DNA from: Tsuneonella mangrovi
GTDB taxonomy: Bacteria; Pseudomonadota; Alphaproteobacteria; Sphingomonadales; Sphingomonadaceae
Assembly (NCBI RefSeq): GCF_002269345.1
Contig: NZ_CP022889.1
Coordinates: forward strand, 558,001 to 622,000
Direction of reading: 5' to 3'
Length of the DNA stretch: 64,000 bases
Below the pieces are notes generated by a model. That model was not told the origin of the DNA, ran no database searches, and saw only the letters and a list, made by a program, of their open reading frames with translations. Shown here piece after piece: positions 18,307 to 27,943 of the stretch; within the stretch, counting starts at the first letter, position 1, and each line of letters opens with the position of its first letter. The position numbers and the translations under genes are program-made.

Positions 18307-19094
18307 CCCGCCTCTCCTCCGCATTCGCAAAGGGGCGTCCCGCCCTCGTCTGCTTCCTCACTGCAGGAGACGGCGACACTGCCGCCAACCTCGATGCTCT
18401 GGTCGATGGCGGCGCGGACGTGATCGAGCTGGGAATGCCGTTCACCGATCCGATGGCCGACGGCCCGGCGATCCAGAAGGCCAACCTGCGCAGCCTGGGA
18501 GCGGGCACGACTACCCGCGACGTGCTGCTGGTCGCCAACGAATTCCGCGAACGGCACCCGAGCGTGCCGCTGGTGCTGATGGGCTATGCCAACCCGATGG
18601 TGCGGCGCGGCCCCGAATGGTTCGCCGCCGAGGCCAAGGGTTGCGGCGTCGACGGAGTGATCTGCGTCGATATTCCGCCCGAGGAGGACGATGCGCTCGG
18701 CCCCGCGCTGCGCACACAAGGCCTCGACCTAATCCGTTTGGCCACGCCGACCACCGACGATGCGCGCCTGCCCGCCGTGCTCGAAGGATCGAGCGGCTTC
18801 CTCTATTACGTCGCGGTCGCCGGGATTACCGGGATGCAACAGGCCGCGATCGAATCGATCCGCGACAACGTCACCCGCATCAAGCGCGCCACCAATATCC
18901 CCGTCGCCGTTGGATTTGGTGTGAGGACCCCCGAACAAGCTGCTCAAATCGCGCGCGTTGCCGATGGCGTCGTAGTTGGTTCGGCGCTGGTCGAACTTGT
19001 CGAAAAGCATGGTATCCATGCCCCCGAACACATTCGCGCGCTGACCGCATCGCTTGCCGAAGCGGTTCATTCCGCCGAGAAGGAGACCACATGA
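18303..19094 (+). CDS. trpA: Tryptophan synthase alpha chain
   Basis: A 263-residue TIM-barrel subunit that cleaves indole-3-glycerol phosphate and passes indole to TrpB. The catalytic Glu is in [20 protein letters not shown] and the catalytic Asp in [12 protein letters not shown]; the phosphate site [10 protein letters not shown] is normal. Its ATG overlaps the 61-aa gene and its TGA overlaps the accD ATG (ATGA), forming part of a continuous coupled chain. Confidence 0.96.
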   Translation: MTRLSSAFAKGRPALVCFLTAGDGDTAANLDALVDGGADVIELGMPFTDPMADGPAIQKANLRSLGAGTTTRDVLLVANEFRERHPSVPLVLMGYANPMVRRGPEWFAAEAKGCGVDGVICVDIPPEEDDALGPALRTQGLDLIRLATPTTDDARLPAVLEGSSGFLYYVAVAGITGMQQAAIESIRDNVTRIKRATNIPVAVGFGVRTPEQAAQIARVADGVVVGSALVELVEKHGIHAPEHIRALTASLAEAVHSAEKETT

Positions 19095-19939
19095 GCTGGC
19101 TCAACCGCGTCCGCAATTCGCTCCCCTTCGTCGCCAAGCGCGAAACGCCCGACAACCTGTGGATCAAATGCCCGAGCTGCCAGGAGATGCTGTTCGTCAA
19201 GGAGTTCGAGGAGAACCTCTCGGTCTGTCCGCGCTGCGGCCATCACGGACGGATCGATGCCGACACCCGGCTGGCGCAGCTGCTAGACCCCGGTTTCGAC
19301 CTGCTCGAGCAACCGCAAGTCAAGGAAGACCCGCTCAAGTTCCGCGACACCAAGAAATACACCGACCGGCTGAAGCAGGCGCGCGCGAAGAGCCCGCATG
19401 CCGATGCGTTCAGCGTCGGGTCGGGCGCGATCGAGGGGCGCCCAGCTGTCGTCGGTGTGCAGGACTTCGGCTTCATGGGCGGCAGCATGGGAATGGCGGT
19501 GGGCACCGCGTTCTGCGCCGGTGCCGAGCGGGCGCTTACCCGCAAATGCGGCTACATCGTCGTCACTGCGGCGGGCGGCGCGCGGATGCAGGAAGGCATC
19601 CTCAGCCTGATGCAGATGCCCAAGGCCACGGTGATGACCCGGCGGCTGAAGGAAGCGGGCCTGCCCTACATCGTCGTGCTGACCGACCCGACCACCGGCG
19701 GGGTCACGGCCAGTTACGCCATGCTGGGCGACATCCACGTCGCCGAACCGGGAGCGCTGATCGGGTTCGCCGGGCAACGCGTGATCCAGGACACGATCCG
19801 CGAGCAGTTGCCCGAAGGCTTCCAGCGCGCCGAATACCTGCTGAAGCACGGCATGGTCGACATGGTCGTCCCTCGCGCCGAGCTGAAGGAACAGCTGGCG
19901 ACCCTGCTCGATTACCTGAGCCCGGCCAAGGCCGCCTGA
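19091..19939 (+). CDS. accD: Acetyl-CoA carboxylase carboxyltransferase subunit beta
   Basis: A 282-residue subunit. An N-terminal four-Cys zinc ribbon (CPSC then CPRC, about residues 27-49) precedes the crotonase-like carboxyltransferase domain with [12 protein letters not shown] and [11 protein letters not shown]. With AccA it transfers the carboxyl group from biotin to acetyl-CoA, the first step of fatty acid synthesis. It is coupled to trpA by ATGA and followed by folC after 10 bases; trpA-accD-folC order is common in proteobacteria. Confidence 0.96.
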   Translation: MSWLNRVRNSLPFVAKRETPDNLWIKCPSCQEMLFVKEFEENLSVCPRCGHHGRIDADTRLAQLLDPGFDLLEQPQVKEDPLKFRDTKKYTDRLKQARAKSPHADAFSVGSGAIEGRPAVVGVQDFGFMGGSMGMAVGTAFCAGAERALTRKCGYIVVTAAGGARMQEGILSLMQMPKATVMTRRLKEAGLPYIVVLTDPTTGGVTASYAMLGDIHVAEPGALIGFAGQRVIQDTIREQLPEGFQRAEYLLKHGMVDMVVPRAELKEQLATLLDYLSPAKAA

Positions 19940-19949
19940 GGGCACACCC

Positions 19950-21239
19950 TTGAAGGACTTCGCGCGGTCCGACGATACGGCGGTCCAGGCGCAGCTCGAC
20001 CGGCTGGCGGCGCTCAGCGTGCCGCACGGGCGGTTGGGGCTGGAGACCATCCGCGCACTGCTCGCACGCATCGACGATCCGCACCTAGCGTTGCCACCGG
20101 TGTTCCATGTCGCCGGGACCAACGGCAAGGGATCGACCTGCGCATTCCTGCGCGCGATGCTGGAGGCGCAGGGCTACACCGTCCATGCCACCACCAGCCC
20201 GCACCTGGTGCGCTACAACGAGCGTATCCGCATCGCGGGCGAGCTGATCTCGGACGAGGCGCTGGCCGCCTTGCTGGCCGAAGTGCTCGACCTTGGTGAT
20301 GGCCTGAACCCCAGCTTCTTCGAAGTGACCATCGCTGCGGCGTTCCTTGCCTTTGCGCGCACGCCTGCCAACGCCTGTGTGGTCGAAGTCGGCCTCGGCG
20401 GGAGGTTCGATGCGACCAACGTGATCGAGAAGCCCGCGGTGTGCGGCATCGCGACGCTCGGGATCGATCACGAGCGGTTCCTGCTCGCTCCCGAGGACGG
20501 CACGCCCGCCGAACCGATCTCGCGGATCGCGTTCGAGAAGGCGGGGATCGCCAAGCCCGGTGTGCCTCTGGTGACGCTCGGCCCCTCGATGCGCGCTGCC
20601 GCAACGCTAATGGAAGTGGCCGAAGCGCGCGGTGCACCGCTGCTGATGGAAGGGGTCGACTGGCTGACGCACGTGGGCACCGATGGCTTCCATTTTATCG
20701 ATGCGGAGACCCGGCTCGCCCTGCCATTTCCGACCATGCCCGGCCGCCACCAGGTGATAAACGCGGGGCTGGCAGTGGCGATGCTGCACTACCAAAACCA
20801 CCTTGCGGTCTCACCCGAAGCGATGGCCGAAGGTATTCGCGCGGCGAACTGGCCCGCACGGCTCCAGCGCCTCTCCCCCGGCCCGCTCGTGGGCACGCGC
20901 GAAGTCTGGCTCGACGGCGGGCACAACCCGGACGCGGGGCAAATGCTCGGGAAGCAATTCGCGGGACATCGCGCGCACCTGATCATCGGGATGATCGAGG
21001 CCAAGGATCCCACGGCGATCACCGGGCCGCTATCGCGCAGCATCGCAAGCATCAGCGCAGTGCCTGTCCCCGGTCACGACTTTCATCCGGCAGAAGCATT
21101 CGGGACCGAAGCGCGCGCGATGCCCGATGTCCCGACTGCGCTTGCCGCCCTGCCCGACGACGGATTGCCGGTGCTGATCGCAGGCTCGCTCTACCTCGCG
21201 GGCGAGGTGCTGCGGCTCAATAATGAAGTGCCGGATTAG
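19950..21239 (+). CDS. folC: Dihydrofolate synthase / folylpolyglutamate synthase
   Basis: A 429-residue Mur-ligase-family enzyme that adds glutamate to dihydropteroate and to folates. The P-loop is HVAGTNGKGSTCAF, and TTSPHLVRYNERIRI and WLDGGHNPDAG are family hallmarks. The start is a TTG (product MKDFARSDD) with GAGGG about 8 bases upstream; no in-frame ATG fits the expected N-terminus. It follows accD by 10 bases and overlaps the end of the convergent AmpG-like gene by 4 bases. Confidence 0.93.
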   Translation: MKDFARSDDTAVQAQLDRLAALSVPHGRLGLETIRALLARIDDPHLALPPVFHVAGTNGKGSTCAFLRAMLEAQGYTVHATTSPHLVRYNERIRIAGELISDEALAALLAEVLDLGDGLNPSFFEVTIAAAFLAFARTPANACVVEVGLGGRFDATNVIEKPAVCGIATLGIDHERFLLAPEDGTPAEPISRIAFEKAGIAKPGVPLVTLGPSMRAAATLMEVAEARGAPLLMEGVDWLTHVGTDGFHFIDAETRLALPFPTMPGRHQVINAGLAVAMLHYQNHLAVSPEAMAEGIRAANWPARLQRLSPGPLVGTREVWLDGGHNPDAGQMLGKQFAGHRAHLIIGMIEAKDPTAITGPLSRSIASISAVPVPGHDFHPAEAFGTEARAMPDVPTALAALPDDGLPVLIAGSLYLAGEVLRLNNEVPD

Positions 21240-22576
21240 ATCTCCGGATCGTCTCGCGCGTCGCCTTCACCGACTTCACCGGCCGTGCCCATGGCGGCAT
21301 CGACCAGCCCGGTCCGCATCATCCACCAGAAAATCGCGATCCCCGGCAATGCGATGACGGTCGTCAGCAGGTAGAAGTCGACATAGCCGTACGTCTCTAT
21401 CAGCGCCCCTGCCGTCGTCCCGGTCAGGAAACGCCCGACGATGCTCGCGCCCGCGCTGATCAGCGCGTATTGCGCCGCCGTGAATCGCAAGTCGCACAGC
21501 GCCGAGAAGTAGGCAACAACCACTACCCCACCGTATCCACTAGCGAAATTCTCGAACCCGATCGCCCCGGCCATGCCGAGATTCGAATGCCCCGCCGCAG
21601 CGAGCAGCGCGAAACTGAGGTTCGATACCGCCATCAGGATCAGGGCGATGAGAACCGATCGTTTGAGGCCAAGCTTGGCGTAGAGGATGCCCCCGACGAA
21701 CACACCGACGATCAATGCCCAGAAGCCCACGCCCACGTCGTAGAGCGCGATCTCGTCGTTGGTGAAACCAAGGTCGTTGAACAGCAGGCGGAAGGTCAGG
21801 TTGGCCAGCGTGTCGCCGATCTTGTGGACTAGAATAAATGCCAGCACCAGCCATGCGCCGTTGCGGCGGAAGAACTCGCTGAACGGCCCGGCAATCGATT
21901 GCCAGACTTCACCCATCGAACGCTTCTCTGCCGTCACCTGGTGCCTCGTCGGTTCGCCAAGCACGATAACGGTCAGCATCGCCGGCAGCGCGAACACCGC
22001 GCACGCCATGTAGGCTGCGCTCCAGCCGATGCGTTCCGCAACGACCAGCGCAACGGCCCCTGCGGCAGCTGCACCGATACGCCAGCCATACTGGCTCATC
22101 CCCGAGCCGACGCCGAGCTGGTAGGGCTTGAGGGTCTCGATCCGGTAAGCGTCGATCACGATATCGAAACTGGCCCCGGCAAGGCCCAGAAGGACAGCGC
22201 TCGTCGCAGTCCAGTAAATGTCCGCCTTGGGGTCGGCGAGCGCGAGGTTGAATACCGCCGCGACAACCAGCACCCCGATCAGGAGCATCCACGAAACGCG
22301 TTGTCCCAGCACGCCCAGCACCGGAAGCCGGACCCCGTCGATGATCCACGCCCACAGCGGCTTCAGGTTGTAGACGAAGAACGCCAGCGTGAACGCAGTC
22401 ACGGTCGACTTCTCGATCCCGTCCTGAGCCAGCCGAGTGGTCAGCGTCGATGCCAGCAACGCGAAAGGGAAGCCGGACGAAACGCCGAGGAAGAAAGCGG
22501 CGAGCGACTCCTTCTCAAGATAGGGCCGCACCGAGTCCCACAGGCTGCGCCGTTCGTCGGATATTCCCTCGGCCAT
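21236..22576 (-). CDS. AmpG-like major facilitator permease
   Basis: A 446-residue MFS protein with about 12 membrane helices. The N-terminus (FFLGVSSGFPFALLASTL) and the region ASFDIVIDAYRIETLKPYQL resemble AmpG, the inner-membrane permease importing GlcNAc-anhydroMurNAc muropeptides in peptidoglycan recycling. In enterics and Pseudomonas AmpG also feeds beta-lactamase induction. No recycling enzymes are next to it, so the substrate is inferred from similarity only. The 3' end overlaps folC by 4 bases. Confidence 0.75.
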   Translation of the reverse strand: MAEGISDERRSLWDSVRPYLEKESLAAFFLGVSSGFPFALLASTLTTRLAQDGIEKSTVTAFTLAFFVYNLKPLWAWIIDGVRLPVLGVLGQRVSWMLLIGVLVVAAVFNLALADPKADIYWTATSAVLLGLAGASFDIVIDAYRIETLKPYQLGVGSGMSQYGWRIGAAAAGAVALVVAERIGWSAAYMACAVFALPAMLTVIVLGEPTRHQVTAEKRSMGEVWQSIAGPFSEFFRRNGAWLVLAFILVHKIGDTLANLTFRLLFNDLGFTNDEIALYDVGVGFWALIVGVFVGGILYAKLGLKRSVLIALILMAVSNLSFALLAAAGHSNLGMAGAIGFENFASGYGGVVVVAYFSALCDLRFTAAQYALISAGASIVGRFLTGTTAGALIETYGYVDFYLLTTVIALPGIAIFWWMMRTGLVDAAMGTAGEVGEGDARDDPEI

Positions 22577-22651
22577 TCCCTAGCGTCCTTCCCGTTTCGC
22601 AGGTTTCGTGCGACACTTATCGCAGGAAGAGAGGAATAAGGAAGCGCTGCA

Positions 22652-23809
22652 ATGGCCCAGACCATGACCGCTCCGGGGAAAAGACCGACCGACGGGCAAC
22701 TGGCCCTCGCCGAGGCCGTTGCGCGCGGCGAGCAGCGCAAGGACGCAGGCGTTACCCGTGTTCCGACCGAGGTCTATACCGACCCGGATCACTTCGCGCG
22801 CGAGAAGTCCGCGCTTTTCGATCGCCTGCCGCAAGTCATCGCGCCATCCGCCTTGCTGCCCGAGCCGGGCATGGTCGTGCCGCACGATTCGACCGGGCGG
22901 CAACTGCTGATCACCCGCGACAAGGCAGGCGAGATTCACGTGTTTCACAACGTCTGCCGCCACCGCGGCACGCGTCTGGTCGAAGGGACTGAAGCGGAAT
23001 GTGCGGCGCGGCTGGTGTGCCCCTACCACGCGTGGACCTATCGCTTGGACGGGACGCTGCTGGCGCTCCCCCGGCCCGATACTTTCCCGGGAATGGACAA
23101 GGCGGATTACCACCTTGCCGAACTGCCGAGCTGCGAGGCTGGCGGGTTGATCTGGTTTTCGCCTGCTCCCGAGGCCGATTTCACTCATGCCCGCATGATC
23201 GGCGAGGATATGGCGGCGTTCGATGCCGCCAACCACTATCTGTTCCGCCGCAAGACCCACACGGTGCGCGGCAACTGGAAGCTGATCATGGATGCCTTCC
23301 TTGAAAGCTACCATGTGCTGCGGCTCCATGCGAACACCATCGGGCCGTTCTTCAAGGACGGCGTGACAAGCGGCGATTTCATCGGGCCGCACGCGCGCTC
23401 GGCGGTCGGGCGCGCCGAAGAGCTCGAAGGGATCGACCTCACCGACATGCCCTCGCTGCGCCGGTATGTGACGTTCGCCTACCAGCTGCTGCCCGCCACG
23501 ATCATCATCCCCAGCCCGGACTACATCAACGTGATGGTGCTGATGCCTCAGGCGCACGACCTGACGCTGGTCGAGGACTTCATGCTGATCCCCGAGGCGC
23601 CCGCGACCGACAAGGCGCGCGATCACTGGGAACGTAGCTGGGCGCTGCTCGACGGAGGGGTGTTCGCCAGCGAGGATTTCCGCGCGGCGGAGCTCGGCCA
23701 GCAAGGCCTCGAGACGGGTGTAGTCAAGGAATTGACGCTCGGCACGCTCGAAGGCGGGATCAACCGCTTCCACGAGACCGTGATGGAGGCGTTGCGCGCG
23801 GCGAATTGA
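22652..23809 (+). CDS. Rieske aromatic ring-hydroxylating oxygenase, alpha subunit
   Basis: A 385-residue Rieske non-heme iron oxygenase. The [2Fe-2S] ligands are CRH (in NVCRHRGTRL) and CPYH (in RLVCPYHAWTYRLDG), about residues 90-125. The catalytic iron site is in DAFLESYHVLRLHANTIG (two His) with a downstream acidic ligand. Such enzymes use electrons from a separate reductase/ferredoxin, none of which lies nearby. The substrate is not predictable from sequence. The gene diverges from the AmpG-like gene (75-base gap). Confidence 0.88.
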   Translation: MAQTMTAPGKRPTDGQLALAEAVARGEQRKDAGVTRVPTEVYTDPDHFAREKSALFDRLPQVIAPSALLPEPGMVVPHDSTGRQLLITRDKAGEIHVFHNVCRHRGTRLVEGTEAECAARLVCPYHAWTYRLDGTLLALPRPDTFPGMDKADYHLAELPSCEAGGLIWFSPAPEADFTHARMIGEDMAAFDAANHYLFRRKTHTVRGNWKLIMDAFLESYHVLRLHANTIGPFFKDGVTSGDFIGPHARSAVGRAEELEGIDLTDMPSLRRYVTFAYQLLPATIIIPSPDYINVMVLMPQAHDLTLVEDFMLIPEAPATDKARDHWERSWALLDGGVFASEDFRAAELGQQGLETGVVKELTLGTLEGGINRFHETVMEALRAAN

Positions 23810-23827
23810 GCGCGTAGGCGCGCCGCC

Positions 23828-24589
23828 ATGTCTCAGAGTGACCGACCACAGGGCGAACGTATCGCCAAGCTCCTCGCGCGTGCAGGCGTGGCCAGCCGCC
23901 GCGAGGTGGAGCGCATGATCGAAGCCGGACGCGTGGCGATCGACGGCAAGGTGCTGGAAACCCCGGCGACGATCATCCCCGACCTCAAGGGCGTGACGGT
24001 CGACGGCAAGCAGGTTGCCCGCGCCGAACCCACCCGCGTGTTCGCGTTCAACAAGCCGACCGGCCTGATCACCGCCGAACGCGACCCCAAGGGCCGCCCG
24101 ACGATCTATGCCGCGCTCCGCAATGCCCTTCCTCGCAATGCGCCGCGGCTGATGCCGATCGGACGGCTCGACATGAATACCGAAGGCCTGTTGCTGCTTA
24201 CCAACGATGGCGAACTCAAGCGCGCGCTAGAGTTGCCCTCGTCCAATATCCCGCGCACATATCGCGCGCGGGCATTTGGAGATGTGCAGCAGCAACAGCT
24301 TGAGGAACTGATCGAAGGTGTCACGATCGACGGGATGCACTATGGCCGGATCGATGCCGATTTGGAGCGCAAGACCGGGCGCAACCAGTGGATCGTGATG
24401 ACCATCACCGAAGGCAAGAACCGCGAAGTGCGCCGCGTGCTCGAACATCTTGGGCTCGAAGTGAACCGCCTGATCCGTGTCGGTTACGGCCCGTTCGAAC
24501 TGGGCGACATGCCGCGCGGCACCGCGCTCGAAATCCCGCAAGTCCAGGTAGAGCGACTTCGCAAGCATTTGGCGCGCGAGAACCGATGA
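23828..24589 (+). CDS. rluB: 23S rRNA pseudouridine synthase, RluB type
   Basis: A 253-residue enzyme with an N-terminal S4 RNA-binding domain (IAKLLARAGVASRREVERMI, about residues 11-55) and a RsuA/RluB/E/F catalytic domain. The catalytic Asp is in IGRLDMNTEGLLLLTNDG. RluB isomerises U2605 (E. coli numbering) in 23S rRNA. Distinguishing RluB from RluE/F or RsuA is by overall similarity and length only. Its TGA overlaps the rsmD ATG (ATGA). Confidence 0.85.
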   Translation: MSQSDRPQGERIAKLLARAGVASRREVERMIEAGRVAIDGKVLETPATIIPDLKGVTVDGKQVARAEPTRVFAFNKPTGLITAERDPKGRPTIYAALRNALPRNAPRLMPIGRLDMNTEGLLLLTNDGELKRALELPSSNIPRTYRARAFGDVQQQQLEELIEGVTIDGMHYGRIDADLERKTGRNQWIVMTITEGKNREVRRVLEHLGLEVNRLIRVGYGPFELGDMPRGTALEIPQVQVERLRKHLARENR

Positions 24590-25128
24590 GGATCGTTGCC
24601 GGTCAATGGCGCGGACGGAAGTTGGCTGCGCCCAAGGGCGAGGCGACCCGGCCGACTGCCGATCGAACCCGCGAGACCCTGTTCAACATGCTTGTTAGCC
24701 GGCTCGGCAGTTTCGAAGGGCTTTCGGTGGCAGACCTGTTCGCGGGCTCGGGCGCACTTGGACTGGAAGCATTGTCGCGCGGCGCAGCTTCGTGCCTGTT
24801 CGTCGAGCAGGACGAGGCTGCGGTGAAAGCGATCCGCGCCAATGTCGCTGCGCTCGACGCCCGCGCGCGCTGCGATGTGCGTGCATCCTCAGTCTTGAGC
24901 CTCGGCCCAGTCCCCCAGCCGTTCGACCTGATCCTGCTCGATCCGCCCTACGACACAGGCGCGGGAGCAGTTGCGCTCGACCGGCTGCAACGGCTCGGCT
25001 GGATAGGTCCGGCGACGTGGATCGCGCTCGAAACCGGAGCGAAAGAGGTAGTCGAGGTAAAGGGGTTTGAAATTGCCGCGGAGCGGAAGGTCGGCAAGGC
25101 CAAGCTCAGCCTGCTGCGCGCTGCCTGA
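24586..25128 (+). CDS. rsmD: 16S rRNA (guanine966-N2)-methyltransferase
   Basis: A 180-residue Rossmann methyltransferase using SAM to methylate G966 of 16S rRNA. It starts MRIVAGQWRGRKL, typical of RsmD. The SAM site is DLFAGSGALGLEALSRGA and the catalytic motif IV is LLDPPYDTG. It is coupled to rluB, so the two rRNA-modification genes form one unit. A GCCCCGC/GCGGGGC hairpin follows 18 bases after the stop. Confidence 0.93.
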   Translation: MRIVAGQWRGRKLAAPKGEATRPTADRTRETLFNMLVSRLGSFEGLSVADLFAGSGALGLEALSRGAASCLFVEQDEAAVKAIRANVAALDARARCDVRASSVLSLGPVPQPFDLILLDPPYDTGAGAVALDRLQRLGWIGPATWIALETGAKEVVEVKGFEIAAERKVGKAKLSLLRAA

Positions 25129-25145
25129 CCGGAAGGTGGTGCCAC

Positions 25146-25171
25146 GCCCCGCAAAAGGGGCAATGCGGGGC
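25146..25171. terminator. Hairpin between convergent rsmD and the 94-aa secreted protein gene
   Basis: GCCCCGC (25146-25152) pairs perfectly with GCGGGGC (25165-25171) around a 12-base loop. There is no T tract on either side, so it is at best a weak intrinsic terminator, possibly used in both directions. Confidence 0.5.
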
Positions 25172-25185
25172 GCAGCAAACCGAAG

Positions 25186-25470
25186 TCAATGATCGGCGTT
25201 ATGCGGCATCGCGCTCGCCGGCTCGCCGGGCCAGTAACCCAGCGGCCTGGTGCCCTTGCCTGTCGCGGCATACCGGTTGATGCACGCGCTCTGCTGATCG
25301 CTCTTGCAGATCGGCAGCTTCGCCGGGAGAGGCGCGGTGTCGGTGGCGGGCAATTGCTGAACGACCGGATCGCTTACGAACTGGACGTTGTCCGCCCCGC
25401 TGTCCGCCATTGCCGCAGCCGGGATAGCCAATGCAACAACACCGATGGTGGCAATAAGGGTACGGTTCAT
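25186..25470 (-). CDS. Small exported protein of unknown function
   Basis: A 94-residue protein beginning MNRTLIATIGVVALAIPAAA with a signal peptide cleaved near AMA-DSGADN. The mature part holds two Cys (PICKSDQQSAC) that could form a disulfide and a Pro/Gly-rich end (PLGYWPGEPASAMPHNADH). The frame is open far upstream through uvrD, but ATG 25470 is the only start giving a leader. I do not recognise a family. It is monocistronic and divergent from uvrD. Confidence 0.7.
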   Translation of the reverse strand: MNRTLIATIGVVALAIPAAAMADSGADNVQFVSDPVVQQLPATDTAPLPAKLPICKSDQQSACINRYAATGKGTRPLGYWPGEPASAMPHNADH

Positions 25471-25584
25471 GGGTTCGTCTCCATATTTGTCCCTGTTGCC
25501 CACTTTCAACGTGCGACCCGGTGCAAGAGTTCCCCACGCGACCTTGCACGCCCACGCCATGTTCCCTAGTTGTTCACCGCCCCG

Positions 25585-27891
25585 ATGAGCGAAAACCTGC
25601 CCCTCTACCCCGGCGGTCCGGAAACCGCGCTGCCAGCCTATGCCGCGCGATTGAATGCGCCCCAGCAAGAGGCGGTGCTGACAACCGAAGGGCCGGTCTT
25701 GATGCTTGCAGGAGCGGGCACCGGCAAGACCGCCGCGCTCACCGCTCGCCTCGCACACCTGATTGCCATGCGCCGGGCCTGGCCGAGCGAGATCCTGTGC
25801 GTGACCTTCACCAACAAGGCAGCGCGCGAAATGCGCGAGCGGGTCGGCGGGCATATCGGCGAAGCGGTGGAAGGGATGCCTTGGCTCGGCACGTTCCACT
25901 CGATCGGCGCGAAGATGCTGCGCCGCCATGCCGAACTGGTGGGCCTGCAGTCGAACTACACGATCATCGATACCGACGATCAGTTGCGACTGCTCAAGGC
26001 GCTGATCAACGAGCATGGGCTGGATGAAAAGCGTTGGCCCGCGCGCCAGCTCGCTGGACTGATCGACCGCTGGAAGAACCGCGGGCTCAACCCCGGCGAT
26101 CTCGATGCAGTGGAGAACGAAGCGTATGCCAACGGGCGCGGGCAACAGTTCTACATGCTCTACCAGGAGCGGTTGAAGGCGCTCAACGCGTGCGACTTCG
26201 GCGACCTGCTGCTGCACATGCTCAACATCCTGCGGCGCGAACCCGAGGTGTTGGCGATGTACCAGCAGCGCTTCAAATACATCCTCGTCGACGAATACCA
26301 GGACACCAACCAGGTCCAGTACCTGTGGCTGCGGCTGCTCGCGCAGGAGCGCAAGAACATCTGCGTTGTTGGTGACGACGACCAGTCGATCTATTCGTGG
26401 CGCGGCGCTGAAGTCGCCAACATCCTGCGCTTCGAGAAGGATTTTCCCGGCGCGAAGGTGATCCGGCTGGAGCAGAACTATCGCTCCACCCCGCACATCC
26501 TCGCCGCCGCTTCGGGCCTCATCGGCGAGAACAGCCGGCGGCTGGGTAAGGAACTGTGGACCGAGGCGGGCGGCGGCGACAAGGTCCGCGTGATCGGCGT
26601 GTGGGATGCGCCCGAGGAAGCGCGCCGGGTCGGCGAGGAAATCGAGCGCCTCGAACGCGAAGGCCTGCCGCTCGACAGGATCGCGATCCTCGTGCGGGCG
26701 CAATACCAGACGCGCGAGTTCGAAGACCGGTTCATCCAGATCGGCCTCAGCTATCGCATCGTCGGCGGATTCCGGTTCTACGAGCGCGCCGAAATCCGTG
26801 ATGCGCTGGCCTACCTGCGGGTGATCGCCCAGCCGCAGGACGACTTGGCGTTCGAGCGGATCTACAACCAGCCAAAGCGCGGCCTCGGCGCGAAGACGCT
26901 AGAGGCGATGCATCGCCATGCACGGGCCAGCGGCCTGCCGCTCGCCGCGGCTTCGCTCCAGCTGGCCGACAGCGACGAGCTTCCCAAGCGCGCCAGCGGC
27001 ACGATCGCGCGGCTCATGAGCCAGTTCCTCCACTGGCGCGAGTTGGCCGAACAGGTCGCTCCATCCGAATTGCTGCGGACAGTGCTCGACGAAAGCGGCT
27101 ACGATGCGATGCTCAAGGCGGACAAGACTGCAGAAAGCGCCGGACGGGCGGAGAACCTGTCAGAACTTGCCCGTGCGATGGAGGAATACGAGACGCTCGG
27201 CGACTTCCTCGAACACGTCGCGCTGGTGATGGACAACGACCGCGCCGACGACGGCGAGAAAGTCACCATCATGACGATGCACGCCGCCAAGGGGCTCGAA
27301 TTCGACCAGGTGTTCCTGCCGGGATGGGAGGAAGGCGTGTTTCCCAGCCAGCGCGCGCTCGACGAAGGCGGGCTCGCGAGCCTCGAGGAAGAACGGCGCC
27401 TGGCCTATGTCGCGATCACCCGCGCGCGGCGGCACTGCACGATACTCCACGCGGCAAACCGGCGAATCTACGGCCAGTGGACCAGCAGCATCCCCAGCCG
27501 TTTCGTCGGCGAATTGCCCCCTGACCACATTACCGAAGAATCGACTCTCACCGGCGGGGCTTCGCTATGGCGCGCCGGGCTGAGCGAGCACGACGATCCG
27601 TTTGCGCACGTCTCGTCCAATCGCCCCGACCGCTCGCGCATTCGCGGGCCCGGTTGGCAGCGCGCGCTCACGACAGGATACGACGCTGCGCCCAAACGGG
27701 TGAAGGAAACCACCCGGTCCGCTGCCAGCTTCGCCGCCAAGCCGCGCACCGACATCGCGATCGGCACCCGCGTGTTCCACGACAAGTTCGGATATGGAAC
27801 TGTCACCGACCAGGAAGGCAACAAGCTCGAAATCGAGTTCGAACAGGCCGGCACCAAGCGGGTGATCGACAGTTTCGTCAGCGTCGCGTGA
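25585..27891 (+). CDS. uvrD: ATP-dependent DNA helicase UvrD/PcrA
   Basis: A 768-residue SF1A 3'-5' helicase acting in excision and mismatch repair. Motifs in order: Q motif LNAPQQEAVL, Walker A GAGTGKT, Walker B DEYQDTNQ, motif III GDDDQSIYSWRGAE, motif IV RLEQNYRST, and motif VI YVAITRARR. The C-terminal Tudor-like RNA polymerase-binding part (RVFHDKFGYGTV) is present, typical of PcrA/UvrD. Start: ATG 25585 (MSENLPLYPG) is preferred over an in-frame TTG at 25570. Confidence 0.96.
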   Translation: MSENLPLYPGGPETALPAYAARLNAPQQEAVLTTEGPVLMLAGAGTGKTAALTARLAHLIAMRRAWPSEILCVTFTNKAAREMRERVGGHIGEAVEGMPWLGTFHSIGAKMLRRHAELVGLQSNYTIIDTDDQLRLLKALINEHGLDEKRWPARQLAGLIDRWKNRGLNPGDLDAVENEAYANGRGQQFYMLYQERLKALNACDFGDLLLHMLNILRREPEVLAMYQQRFKYILVDEYQDTNQVQYLWLRLLAQERKNICVVGDDDQSIYSWRGAEVANILRFEKDFPGAKVIRLEQNYRSTPHILAAASGLIGENSRRLGKELWTEAGGGDKVRVIGVWDAPEEARRVGEEIERLEREGLPLDRIAILVRAQYQTREFEDRFIQIGLSYRIVGGFRFYERAEIRDALAYLRVIAQPQDDLAFERIYNQPKRGLGAKTLEAMHRHARASGLPLAAASLQLADSDELPKRASGTIARLMSQFLHWRELAEQVAPSELLRTVLDESGYDAMLKADKTAESAGRAENLSELARAMEEYETLGDFLEHVALVMDNDRADDGEKVTIMTMHAAKGLEFDQVFLPGWEEGVFPSQRALDEGGLASLEEERRLAYVAITRARRHCTILHAANRRIYGQWTSSIPSRFVGELPPDHITEESTLTGGASLWRAGLSEHDDPFAHVSSNRPDRSRIRGPGWQRALTTGYDAAPKRVKETTRSAASFAAKPRTDIAIGTRVFHDKFGYGTVTDQEGNKLEIEFEQAGTKRVIDSFVSVA

Positions 27892-27905
27892 AGCGGCTGT
27901 AGGCT

Positions 27906-27933
27906 AGGGGCGGCTCCGTCTGGGAACCGCCCC
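27906..27933. terminator. Hairpin between convergent uvrD and OmpA-family gene (copy A of a repeated hairpin)
   Basis: Arms AGGGGCGGCTC and GGAACCGCCCC flank a 6-base centre. Seven G-C/C-G pairs are followed by one C-A mismatch and then further pairs. There is no T tract on either strand. The same arms recur at 55352-55379 with a different centre. Confidence 0.6.
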
Positions 27934-27943
27934 AGCTCATCGA

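Noticed and set aside
25471-26703. Upstream extension of the small secreted protein frame
   Set aside because: Antisense to uvrD motifs; the leader peptide defines the true start at 25470.
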